64,000 nt of DNA from Paludibacteraceae bacterium (GTDB lineage Bacteria > Bacteroidota > Bacteroidia > Bacteroidales > Paludibacteraceae): contig CAJOEJ010000011.1 of NCBI GenBank assembly GCA_905233375.1, positions 1 through 64,000 of the forward strand, written 5' to 3'. Below are positions 26,133-34,501 of this stretch, piece after piece (positions within the stretch are counted from its first letter, which is position 1; every line of letters begins with the position of its first letter). The notes below the pieces were generated by a model. That model was not told the DNA's origin, did not search any database, and saw only the letters and a program-made list of their open reading frames with translations. Made by a program: the position numbers and the translations under genes.

Positions 26133-27461
26133 TTAAGCCTTTGGCCAATATTTTTCTACTAATGCAGCTTTGATGTTCACCTCTTCGGGTTTGAAGTATT
26201 CGCCGAAAAGACGCCATGCGATGTCCAGCATCTGTACCGTATTGATATTCACATCGATAGCCAGGATCTCGCGGCTGTAGTCACGTGCAAAATCGAGACA
26301 ACGCAAATCGTAGTCCGTCAGGTCGAAACCATTCTCTTTCTTGGTCTTGGCATTTGCCGCGTCGGCGTAAAGGCGAACCGCTGCATTCATTACCTGCGGA
26401 TGGTCTTCGCGCGTCTTCTTGCCCGCAACAAGCTGTTTCAAACGGGACAACGAACGGAACGGATCGACGATGACTTTACCGATTTCCGAATCACGGCGGA
26501 GGTACAACTGACCCTCCGTGATATAACCCGTGTTATCGGGGATGGCGTGGGTGATGTCGCCTCCGGAAAGCGTCGTTACGGCGATGATGGTAATCGAACC
26601 GCCACCTATCTCCGGCGGGAACTGAACGGCCTTCTCGTATATCTTTGCCAGATCCGAATAGAGCGAACCCGGCATAGAGTCTTTGGACGGAATCTGGTCC
26701 ATACGGTTGGATACGATAGCCAGCGCATCGGCGTAGAGCGTCATATCCGTCAACAGAACCAGCACTTTCTCATGCTTCTCAACGGCGAAATACTCTGCTG
26801 CGGTCAACGCCATATCGGGGATAAGGAGTCGCTCTACCGGCGGGTTCTCGGTCGTGTTGACGAACGAAACGATGTGGTCCAACACACCCGCATTGGAGAA
26901 CACGTTCTTGAAATACAGGTAATCGTCGTTGGTCAGACCCATGCCGCCGAGGATGATCTTGTCCGCTTCAGCACGCAGCGCCACGTTCGCCATGACCTGG
27001 TTGTACGGCTGGTCCGGATCGGCGAAGAAAGGTATCTTCTGACCGGACACAAGCGTATTGTTCAAGTCGATACCGGCGATACCGGTAGCGATGAGCTCGG
27101 ACGGCTGTTTACGACGGACGGGGTTCACGGAAGGACCGCCAATCTCGATCTCTTTGCCTTCGATAGCGGGTCCGCCGTCGATCGGATCACCATAGGCGTT
27201 GAAGAAACGTCCTGCTAATTGGTCGGACACTTTGAGCGACGGAGCCTTGCCAAGGAACACCACTTCGGCGTTGGTCGGAATACCTTCGGTTCCCTGGAAC
27301 ACCTGGAGCGTCACTTCGTCGCCGATGATCTTAACTACCTGCGCCAACTTACCGTTAACGGTAGCCAGCTCGTCATTACCTACTCCTTCCGCCTTGAGCG
27401 AACAAGTCGCTTTGGTAATAGCAGTTATCTGCGTATATATCTTTTGAAATGCCTTTGCCAT
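26133..27461 (-). CDS. ntpB: V-type ATP synthase subunit B
   Basis: 442 aa. This is the regulatory, non-catalytic nucleotide-binding subunit of the A3B3 head. Conserved blocks include 'GRFFNAYGDPIDGGP', 'PSVNPVRRKQPSELIATGI' and 'GSITIIAVTTLSGGDITHAIPDNTGYITEGQ'. The P-loop is absent, as is normal for B subunits. It starts 5 bp after the A gene stop. Confidence 0.96.
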   Translation of the reverse strand: MAKAFQKIYTQITAITKATCSLKAEGVGNDELATVNGKLAQVVKIIGDEVTLQVFQGTEGIPTNAEVVFLGKAPSLKVSDQLAGRFFNAYGDPIDGGPAIEGKEIEIGGPSVNPVRRKQPSELIATGIAGIDLNNTLVSGQKIPFFADPDQPYNQVMANVALRAEADKIILGGMGLTNDDYLYFKNVFSNAGVLDHIVSFVNTTENPPVERLLIPDMALTAAEYFAVEKHEKVLVLLTDMTLYADALAIVSNRMDQIPSKDSMPGSLYSDLAKIYEKAVQFPPEIGGGSITIIAVTTLSGGDITHAIPDNTGYITEGQLYLRRDSEIGKVIVDPFRSLSRLKQLVAGKKTREDHPQVMNAAVRLYADAANAKTKKENGFDLTDYDLRCLDFARDYSREILAIDVNINTVQMLDIAWRLFGEYFKPEEVNIKAALVEKYWPKA

Positions 27462-27466
27462 AGTAC

Positions 27467-29224
27467 TTACTTTTTAATTTGTTTTTCAGCCAATAACTCG
27501 TCCAACTTAGCACGATACTCCTCGAACTCCTTGCTATGGAACTCACAGTAGTTCATCTGCTTGCAGAGGTTGATGACGCGCTTGAAATACTCGATCACAT
27601 CCAGGAACTTGTCGAAGTCGTAGTCATGATTACAGATGTCCATTACAAGGCGGAGCATATATTGCTGGCGCTCCAGCGGACAAACGGCATCAATCTTGTC
27701 GAACGCATCTTGCTGAAGGATCACGAAGTCGATCACTTCCGATTTCCAGAATGTCTCGTGATAATCTACCGGTACACCGTCGTCACCAAGAATGTTAATC
27801 TGCTCCTGAATCTCCTTGCCTCGTTGCAGATAGGTCTTCATGTCGTTGACCATCGGCAGCCACTCTTTGTCAATCAGGTTGGATATATACTCCTCAAACT
27901 CAGGATATTCCACATATTTGGAATAAGAGTCGATCGGATTGACAGCCGGATAGCGTTTACGGTCAGCACGTGCCTGCTCCAAGGCATAGAAACAACGTGC
28001 CACTTTCTTCGTTCCTTCGGTCACCGGCTCTTTGAGGTTACCGCCGGCAGGCGAAACAGTTCCGAGGAAAGTAACCGAACCGGTCGCGCCGTTATTCAGA
28101 TATACGTATCCTGCGCGCGAGTAGAATGCGCCGATGATAGCAGAAAGATCCATCGGGAAGGCATCCTGACCCGGAAGCTCCTCCAGACGGTTGGACATCT
28201 CACGCAATGCCTGTGCCCAACGACTCGTCGAGTCTGCCATCAACAGCACGCGCAGACCCATTGAACGGTAGTACTCCGCAATCGTCATGGACGTATAGAC
28301 AGATGCCTCACGGGATGCCACAGGCATGTTTGACGTGTTGGCGATGATGATGGTACGCTCCATGAGCTTGCGACCGGTGTGCGGGTCGTCGAGTTCGGGG
28401 AACTCGGTAAAGGTCTCCACTACCTCGTTGGCACGCTCGCCGCAGGCAGCGATGATTACGATGTCAGCCTCCGCTTGTTTGGAAATCGCGTGCTGGAGGA
28501 CTGTTTTACCGGTACCGAACGGTCCGGGAATGAAACCAGTACCACCTTCGCACAACGGGTTTGCCGTATCAATCGTACGCACACCGGTTTCAAGGAGTTT
28601 GAAGGGACGCGGTTTCTCGCGGTAAGCGAGGATAGCTTTCTTGACAGGCCATTTCTGAATCATGGTCACCTTGTGGTCCACGCCTTCCGCATCGGTCAGA
28701 ACCGCTATCTCATCGTTGATAGTGTACTCGCCGGCTTTGGCGATCGACTTGACGGTGTACGTGCCTTCGAACACGAAGGGAACCATGATCTTGTGCGGCT
28801 GGTGGTTCTCATCCACTTCGCCGAGCCAGGATGCCGCTTCTACCTTGTCGCCCACCTTGGCGATAGGAGTAAACGCCCATTTCTTCTCCTGGTCCAGCGG
28901 GAAGTTGTACTCGCCTCGTTTAAGGAACACTCCGGTCAGTTTGTCCAGGTCATTCTGCAAACCGTCGTAGTTACGGCTGAGCAGACCCGGACCGAGTGTC
29001 ACTTCAAGCATGTGACCGGTGAACTCCACTTTGTCGCCCACCTTTAGTCCACGTGTGGATTCGAATACTTGCGCATATACATTGGCGCCGATGACCTTGA
29101 TGACCTCCGCCATCAGTTTGGTCTCGCCAACATAGATATAGCAAATTTCATTTTGCGCAACCGGTCCATCTACTGCGACCGTAACCAGGTTGGCAATAAT
29201 TCCTTTAACTTTTCCTGTTGTCAT
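27467..29224 (-). CDS. ntpA: V-type ATP synthase subunit A (catalytic)
   Basis: 585 aa. Catalytic subunit with P-loop 'GPFGTGKTVLQH' (about 230-240), the arginine and glutamate region 'ACGERANEVVETFTEFPEL' and the A-specific non-homologous insert around residues 110-190. The order E-DUF2764-A-B-D-I-K is the Bacteroidota V-ATPase operon. In anaerobes this enzyme either makes ATP or pumps ions; direction cannot be told from sequence. Confidence 0.97.
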   Translation of the reverse strand: MTTGKVKGIIANLVTVAVDGPVAQNEICYIYVGETKLMAEVIKVIGANVYAQVFESTRGLKVGDKVEFTGHMLEVTLGPGLLSRNYDGLQNDLDKLTGVFLKRGEYNFPLDQEKKWAFTPIAKVGDKVEAASWLGEVDENHQPHKIMVPFVFEGTYTVKSIAKAGEYTINDEIAVLTDAEGVDHKVTMIQKWPVKKAILAYREKPRPFKLLETGVRTIDTANPLCEGGTGFIPGPFGTGKTVLQHAISKQAEADIVIIAACGERANEVVETFTEFPELDDPHTGRKLMERTIIIANTSNMPVASREASVYTSMTIAEYYRSMGLRVLLMADSTSRWAQALREMSNRLEELPGQDAFPMDLSAIIGAFYSRAGYVYLNNGATGSVTFLGTVSPAGGNLKEPVTEGTKKVARCFYALEQARADRKRYPAVNPIDSYSKYVEYPEFEEYISNLIDKEWLPMVNDMKTYLQRGKEIQEQINILGDDGVPVDYHETFWKSEVIDFVILQQDAFDKIDAVCPLERQQYMLRLVMDICNHDYDFDKFLDVIEYFKRVINLCKQMNYCEFHSKEFEEYRAKLDELLAEKQIKK

Positions 29225-29254
29225 ATCTTAAAATTCTCTAATTATCGTTGTAAA

Positions 29255-29869
29255 CTACACGTCAAGTTTCACGCCTTTCTTCATGTCGGCGACCAGCTCG
29301 CGGAATACTTTTTCGCCTTCTTCCACCGTCAGGATGCTCCAGCGATGCAGCATGACCGCCTCCAGATAGTAGGCAAACACCATTTCGGACGAGAAGAAAT
29401 CGAATTGGGTGCGCTCCATTAGCCATTCGAAACGGAGGGCGTCCATCGATTTCTCGCGATCCATCAGGTTCTCTATCTGAGCCAGAGCCAGGAATGCCTG
29501 ATAGTCGCCCATTAGTTCATTCAGCCCGAAATCTTTATGCGAAGCGTGTGTACGCAATGTCTCTGCCACCTCGCCGTCTCCCACTATTTGCTGCTTCACG
29601 TCAAAACCGTGCTTGCGGCAGATAGCCGCCACAAGGATATTGTTCATATCCTGATTGAAGCGGAACCATTCACGCACAAAGCGGTTCTTGGCTTTGAGTC
29701 CTGCCTCTAACGTCGGCTCGTCGATCGGAGCACGAAGAAGAGCAAGTAGCGATTTGTCGGCTTCGGACAACTGCTCGTCAAAGAGCTCATCGAGCTTCTC
29801 CAGCGAGACAGGGCTGTCGGCTCCTGCTTTGAGTTCCGGAAGACCCGCTAATAGATATTCGTAAGTCAT
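29255..29869 (-). CDS. DUF2764 family protein, V-ATPase subunit C-like
   Basis: 204 aa, acidic and helical, beginning 'MTYEYLLAGLPELKAG'. DUF2764 proteins occupy the position of subunit C between E and A in Bacteroidota V-ATPase operons and are thought to link the stalk to the membrane part. There is no signal peptide. The assignment rests on the sequence start and on position. The 133 bp before it is made of AGTTTAAAGTT-type repeats. Confidence 0.85.
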   Translation of the reverse strand: MTYEYLLAGLPELKAGADSPVSLEKLDELFDEQLSEADKSLLALLRAPIDEPTLEAGLKAKNRFVREWFRFNQDMNNILVAAICRKHGFDVKQQIVGDGEVAETLRTHASHKDFGLNELMGDYQAFLALAQIENLMDREKSMDALRFEWLMERTQFDFFSSEMVFAYYLEAVMLHRWSILTVEEGEKVFRELVADMKKGVKLDV

Positions 29870-29877
29870 TTTTGTAA

Positions 29878-30003
29878 ATAGTTTAGAGTTTAAAGTTTAA
29901 AGTTTAAAGAAGTTGGAGAGTTTTTAAGAAGAAAGCTTTACTTTAACTATAAACTTTCAACTATTGAACTTCTCTCAACTCTCAACTTTCAACTTTCAAC
30001 TTT
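29878..30003. repeat. AGTTTAAAGTT / CAACTTT short tandem repeats
   Basis: Head-to-tail AGTTTAAA units on the left and CTCAACTTTCAACTTT on the right, in opposite orientation, so the transcript could fold into a long hairpin. The same family surrounds the porT start at 62221-62290 and the gene starts near 52888. Confidence 0.75.
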
Positions 30004-30587
30004 TAAAATAACTCCTCAACCAACTGCGGTCTCAACATCTCTTTGAAGTAGGCGATAAACTCCGCGTCGCCGAAGGCAAGTTTGTAACCGCCCTTAACCG
30101 GCTGAATCGTGAAATCGGTCTTGATTCCTTTCACTTCCGCGATCTTCACGCCCTTCTCCAGCAGACCCTTGGCATTGGCTGTGAAGTATTTTTTCAACGC
30201 TTCGGCATCCTTTGCCTCAATAAGCACTTCTCCGTCTTTCGCCATTTGCTCGGCGAGTTTGGCGATCAGACCTTGCATGAACTTGGCATCTGCCGTAGCA
30301 GCCTTCACGCTGTCAGAAGCAATCTTGTCTGCCAACAGGTTGGTGATTTCGGTCTTTACGGCATTTACGCTCTGCTCGGCATAGAGCTTGAGCTCGGCAC
30401 GTGTCTTTTTGTCAATGTCTGCAGACTTGCTCTCTGCCTCTGCAATCAGCGCAGCGGCTTTCTTCTCCGCCTCTGCAATGATCGCAGCAGCTTTCTCATT
30501 CGCCTTTGCTACGATCTCCTGCGCCTGCGCATTTCCTTTCTCTACGCCTTCCGCATAGATTTTCTCAGTAATTTCTGAAAGATTCAT
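30003..30587 (-). CDS. ntpE: V-type ATP synthase subunit E
   Basis: 194 aa. The N-terminal half is a long alanine- and lysine-rich helix ('KANEKAAAIIAEAEKKAAAL') that pairs with another helix in the peripheral stalk; the C-terminal half is the globular domain that contacts the A3B3 head. It is the first gene of the operon, with a promoter at 30649-30680. Confidence 0.9.
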   Translation of the reverse strand: MNLSEITEKIYAEGVEKGNAQAQEIVAKANEKAAAIIAEAEKKAAALIAEAESKSADIDKKTRAELKLYAEQSVNAVKTEITNLLADKIASDSVKAATADAKFMQGLIAKLAEQMAKDGEVLIEAKDAEALKKYFTANAKGLLEKGVKIAEVKGIKTDFTIQPVKGGYKLAFGDAEFIAYFKEMLRPQLVEELF

Positions 30588-30648
30588 ATCTGTAATGTTT
30601 TAAAATTTCATTTTAACATACTTTTTCGGCTTTGCGCCAAATCGGCTG

Positions 30649-30680
30649 CAAAGTTACTAATTTTTTTTGGAATATGCAAG
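30649..30680 (-). promoter_or_regulatory. Promoter of the V-ATPase operon
   Basis: Minus strand shows CTTGC, spacer, then TAACTTTG, about 60 nt before the E start codon. Confidence 0.85.
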
Positions 30681-30717
30681 TAAAATGTGTTTTTATTTTA
30701 TTTTTTCATGTGATCGG

Positions 30718-30800
30718 GACATTTCCGCGACTTCATCGAGACATTCTCGAGCCGTTTACGGGACAGAGACAAGACAGACTCGAGACCGAGACGAGATAAT
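30718..30800. repeat. 11-bp tandem array (ATCGAGACATT), copy 1
   Basis: After ACATTTCCGCGACTT come six 11-bp units: ATCGAGACATT, CTCGAGCCGTT, TACGGGACAGA, GACAAGACAGA, CTCGAGACCGA, GACGAGATAAT. The first units and the flank match 54472-54533. Confidence 0.85.
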
Positions 30801-30877
30801 ACCGTATCCCACCAACCCCTTTATATACATAGTATATAATCCGTGATTTTGGATAGCTTACATTCCTTTAAGCACAA

Positions 30878-30909
30878 AAAATGACACATGCCCGCGCATA
30901 TGTCATTTT
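30878..30909 (-). terminator. Terminator of the Ig-like secreted protein gene
   Basis: Minus strand AAAATGACATATG and CATGTGTCATTTT pair (one mismatch) and a T-run follows. Confidence 0.8.
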
Positions 30910-30950
30910 CTTTTACTCCTTAGTTTGACGCTTTGGAGAATAGGTCTTTT

Positions 30951-32570
30951 TTATTGTTTTATCAACTTGCCCTGCGCGTCATACACATGACCGGCGTAGT
31001 AGAGATATACCTTGCCTTCGTGCAGGTACTTCTGCGCCGACGCCTGTTGTTCGGGTGACAATTGTCCGATGCCCGTCGGGTCGGAAGAAGCGGCATTAAT
31101 CGTGAATACGGTCATAATAACCGTCGTCGGCAGGTAGTTCTCGTTACCCGGATGATAGGCAACAACCGTCACTTCGCCTTCGTTCTCCGGCATAATCGTC
31201 CCGTTTTCAATGGATAACAGGCACTCCGTATATGCGTACGTAACAGGCATTCCTGACGACAGGACAGCCGTTGAAGCAATCGGCGTACCTACCGTCAAAT
31301 CCGTCTCCTGATCGTCCCACACGATGGTCTGAACGGCTTTCGCTACATGGAGCGGCACTTGGAGCGTGCGCGTATTGTAGATGCAGGTGTTGGTCGGCGT
31401 GAACCGCAGCGTGAACGCATAGTCGCCGGCATTCAGGATTGTGTCAGATGCTATATCCACCCATTCGAACGTGCCTTCCGCCTGTTTCAGCGTCTCCTCG
31501 ATGACCGCCTCACGCAGCGCCTGACCATATGTCAGATCACTTACCATGACACCGATCATTGGATCCACTTTGTTGATCACCAGGTTCTTGGAGACCGACT
31601 CCGCCGCATTGAACTTGTAGTTACCCGGCTGGGTAGCGGTCAGCGTCACTTCGCCTGCGCAATGGATTTGCAGCAAGCCGTTTTCAACGGTTGCAACCTC
31701 TTCGTTCGAACTCTCATATACCACGTCAAGACCGGAAGAAGTGAACGCATTCAGATACACTTGCTCCGTTGCCGCACATTCGGTCAGCTCCTGAATCCAT
31801 GTGACCGTCTGGTCGTATTTCTTTGTCTCACCCGAAACGGCGATACGCACTTCCTTGCCCTCTCCGGCAATAACTATCTCTCCGCTGTGCGTTCCTGACT
31901 CTGCGTGAGAGTAGATGATATTGAGCGAGGTGCTCTGGTTAAGCAGGTTCTTTTGTCCCACCGAACTCAGCGAAGCCGTAAAATGAGGATCCGTACTGCT
32001 CACTTCGGCAATAATATTGGTCCAAGTAACCGTCACGTTCTTGACCGCGTCGGCGTCATCCACCATTCCGCTTCCGAAAGGCCACTCGTCCGTGCTGGCA
32101 CTCAGGCTCTTGAGCTCGGTTACGCTGATACGGCGGAAAGTAGCCACTACCCATCGACCGGTTGAAGCAAACTTGATATATTTGGTGTTGCTGGCTAAGG
32201 GAACGACATAGTCGGTAGCGGTAACAGCCGCATTGCCTTCCGCCGTATAGAGCTGCGACCAATTGGTATGATCCACCGATTGATAGACGCTTACCGTTCC
32301 GCCGGAAGCACCGTGCCATGCAAAATGTAACTCTTCTGCCAGACCGGTTTGCGGCAATGCAATGACACATTCGTCATAAAAATCCTCCAAAACAGATACC
32401 TTGCCGACCTGTATACCTCCCGTGAGCGGCCAACTCACATTCTCGGTCTGGGAAATAACCGTCTGGGCATCGTTAAAATCATTCTTCGTGAACTCGGTAT
32501 CCCACGCCAACTGGGCGTTGATAGCAAGCGAAACTGCCAACAGGCAACAAAGGGATAAAAGATGTTTCAT
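30951..32570 (-). CDS. Secreted multi-domain protein with Ig-like (MBG/BIG2-type) domains
   Basis: The start at 32570 ('MKHLLSLCCLLAVSLAINAQ') gives a clean signal peptide and 539 aa. The N-terminal part (about 20-150) looks like a beta-sandwich carbohydrate-binding or discoidin-like module. It is followed by beta-rich repeats: 'SNEEVATVENGLLQIHCAGEVTLTATQPGN' is of the BIG2 type, and 'MPVTYAYTECLLSIENGTIMPENEGEVTVVAYHPGNENY' is a second. The C-terminal tail 'LHEGKVYLYYAGHVYDAQGK' resembles the sorting-like tail of Bacteroidales surface proteins. It is presumably exported, perhaps through type IX secretion. No enzyme motif is seen. Confidence 0.8.
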   Translation of the reverse strand: MKHLLSLCCLLAVSLAINAQLAWDTEFTKNDFNDAQTVISQTENVSWPLTGGIQVGKVSVLEDFYDECVIALPQTGLAEELHFAWHGASGGTVSVYQSVDHTNWSQLYTAEGNAAVTATDYVVPLASNTKYIKFASTGRWVVATFRRISVTELKSLSASTDEWPFGSGMVDDADAVKNVTVTWTNIIAEVSSTDPHFTASLSSVGQKNLLNQSTSLNIIYSHAESGTHSGEIVIAGEGKEVRIAVSGETKKYDQTVTWIQELTECAATEQVYLNAFTSSGLDVVYESSNEEVATVENGLLQIHCAGEVTLTATQPGNYKFNAAESVSKNLVINKVDPMIGVMVSDLTYGQALREAVIEETLKQAEGTFEWVDIASDTILNAGDYAFTLRFTPTNTCIYNTRTLQVPLHVAKAVQTIVWDDQETDLTVGTPIASTAVLSSGMPVTYAYTECLLSIENGTIMPENEGEVTVVAYHPGNENYLPTTVIMTVFTINAASSDPTGIGQLSPEQQASAQKYLHEGKVYLYYAGHVYDAQGKLIKQ

Positions 32571-32592
32571 AAATTTGCACATTAAAAGTGCG

Positions 32593-32624
32593 CAAAGTTA
32601 CAAAATCTTTTTCAAATACGCAAC
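32593..32624 (-). promoter_or_regulatory. Promoter of the Ig-like protein gene
   Basis: Minus strand shows GTTGC, spacer, then TAACTTTG, giving a leader of about 15 nt to the ATG at 32570, which supports that start. Confidence 0.8.
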
Positions 32625-32691
32625 AAAAAGCCTCTTTTCCTTAATCAGAGACAAGAAAAACGAAAATAAATGCATCTTTGTAGCTGTATCA

Positions 32692-32723
32692 TTTGCACAT
32701 GTCAAAAAAAAGCAGTAATTTTG
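32692..32723 (+). promoter_or_regulatory. Promoter of recQ
   Basis: TTTGC, spacer, TAATTTTG. It covers the first ATG of the track ORF (32693), so translation must begin downstream at 32747. Confidence 0.85.
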
Positions 32724-32746
32724 CAGCGCAAAATTGCAAACAGGTA

Positions 32747-34501
32747 ATGACACCGCTTGAGGCACTAAAAACATATTTCGGCTATGACGCTTTCCGTCCT
32801 TTGCAGGCGGAGATCATTCATTCCATATTGGCGGGACGCGATACGCTTGCCCTGATGCCTACCGGTGGAGGCAAGAGTATCTGCTTCCAAGTGCCGGCGC
32901 TCGTCATGGGTAATGCGGACGAGAACAAACGTCTGTGCCTTGTCATCACGCCGCTAATCGCGTTGATGCGCGACCAGGTAGCGAACCTTCAGGCACGCGG
33001 AATACATGCCGCCGCGGTCTATACAGGAATGAGCTGGGACAAGCAGCGTGTCGCTCTGGATAATTGTCTGTATGGACCGTATCATTTCCTGTATTGTAGC
33101 CCGGAAAGGCTTGAGAGTGAGGACTTCCGAAAACGCCTGGCGGATCTGCCGATAGGTCTGATTGCTGTCGATGAGGCGCATTGTATCTCCCAATGGGGAT
33201 ATGATTTCCGTCCTTCGTATCTGAATATAGCCGCTATCCGCGAGCTACTGCCCGATGTGCCCGTATTGGCGCTGACAGCAACGGCAACACCCGATACGAT
33301 AGAGGACATACAGGACAAGTTGGGCTTCCGGGAGCGGAATGTGTTGAAAAAATCTTTCCACCGCGACAACTTGGTCTATGTGGTACGCCGCACGGACAAG
33401 AAGGAGGAACAAATAGCCCATATTCTCTCCCGTGTACCCGGCTCTGCGATCGTCTATGTCCGCAACAGAAAGCGCGCCCAGGAATTAGCCCAATGGCTCA
33501 ATACGAACATCCCCTCCCCTAAGGGGAGGTCGGGAGAGGTTGCCTATTATCATGCCGGCTTGACCACCAAGGAGCGTAACGACCGTCAGGAAGCATGGTC
33601 GCGCGGAGACACACGCGTCATTGTGGCGACGAATGCATTCGGAATGGGAATTGACAAACCGGACGTGCGGGTCGTCATTCACTATGACCTTCCGAGCCAT
33701 CTGGAAGCGTATTACCAGGAGGCTGGTCGTGCAGGGCGCGACGGACAAACGGCTTATGCCGTATTGTTGTATAACGCAGCGGAAGACAAAGCCAAGTTGC
33801 AGAAACGGGCGGTAGATACCTATCCGCCGAAAGAGTTTGTCGAGCAGGTCTATCACAAGACGATGGACTTTCTGCAAATAGGCGCAGGAAGCGGTCTTGG
33901 ACATCGCTTTGCCCTGCATATCGACCAGTTGTGCCATGTAATGAAACTGCCCGTTATACAAACCTACTCCGCCCTGCATATACTGACTCAGGCGGGCTAT
34001 ATCGACTTCGAAGAAGAGCATGAGACACAGCCCCGCGTGCAGATTCATGTACCGCGTCACCAGTTGGGCGAATACAACCTCTCACGCGAGCAGGCGGAAC
34101 TGCTTGATCTGCTTATGCGCTCTTATACAGGCATTTATACGGACTTGCAATATGTCCGCGAAGCAGATGAAAAAGGCAAAAACCAATTATCATTGAGCAA
34201 TCACCAATTACTCGTTTCTTTGGCGCAGAGAGGAATTATCACCTATATTCCCCGTTCAGTGGGTTGCAGCCTTACTATGACAAACGAGCGACAGACAGAA
34301 ATCTATCTATCGCCCGCTGTCTTTGAGAAGCGTCAGGAACGTTTCATAGCCAAACTCCAGGCAATGCTGGAGTACGCAGACCAGAATCAATTCTGCCGGG
34401 AGCAGGTTCTACTCGCCTACTTCGGAGAAACCGACGCTGTCGCTTGCGGACATTGCGACGTTTGCCGCGCCTTGGCTCGTAGTGTCATTCCTGAGAAATA
34501 A
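32747..34501 (+). CDS. recQ: ATP-dependent DNA helicase RecQ
   Basis: RecQ unwinds DNA 3'-5' in recombination and repair. The start at 32747 ('MTPLEALKTYFGYDAFRPLQ') gives 584 aa. Motifs: Q/0 'FGYDAFRPLQ', Walker A 'PTGGGKS', DEAH box 'VDEAHCISQWGYDFRP', motif III 'ALTATAT', motif VI 'YYQEAGRAGRDG'. A short zinc-like end 'CGHCDVC' closes the protein; the full RQC/HRDC region is reduced. Between motifs IV and V, 'NIPSPKGRSGE' is an insert encoded by a GC-rich palindrome. The 3' end overlaps the convergent DUF748 gene by 93 bp. Confidence 0.95.
   Translation: MTPLEALKTYFGYDAFRPLQAEIIHSILAGRDTLALMPTGGGKSICFQVPALVMGNADENKRLCLVITPLIALMRDQVANLQARGIHAAAVYTGMSWDKQRVALDNCLYGPYHFLYCSPERLESEDFRKRLADLPIGLIAVDEAHCISQWGYDFRPSYLNIAAIRELLPDVPVLALTATATPDTIEDIQDKLGFRERNVLKKSFHRDNLVYVVRRTDKKEEQIAHILSRVPGSAIVYVRNRKRAQELAQWLNTNIPSPKGRSGEVAYYHAGLTTKERNDRQEAWSRGDTRVIVATNAFGMGIDKPDVRVVIHYDLPSHLEAYYQEAGRAGRDGQTAYAVLLYNAAEDKAKLQKRAVDTYPPKEFVEQVYHKTMDFLQIGAGSGLGHRFALHIDQLCHVMKLPVIQTYSALHILTQAGYIDFEEEHETQPRVQIHVPRHQLGEYNLSREQAELLDLLMRSYTGIYTDLQYVREADEKGKNQLSLSNHQLLVSLAQRGIITYIPRSVGCSLTMTNERQTEIYLSPAVFEKRQERFIAKLQAMLEYADQNQFCREQVLLAYFGETDAVACGHCDVCRALARSVIPEK
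33509..33541. repeat. GC-rich palindromic repeat inside recQ
   Basis: CCTCCCCTAAGGGGAGG is a perfect palindrome followed by TCGGGAGAGG. It encodes P-S-P-K-G-R-S-G-E in frame, in a loop of the helicase core just before 'AYYHAGL'. Compare the fabD insert at 22769-22813. Confidence 0.8.
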
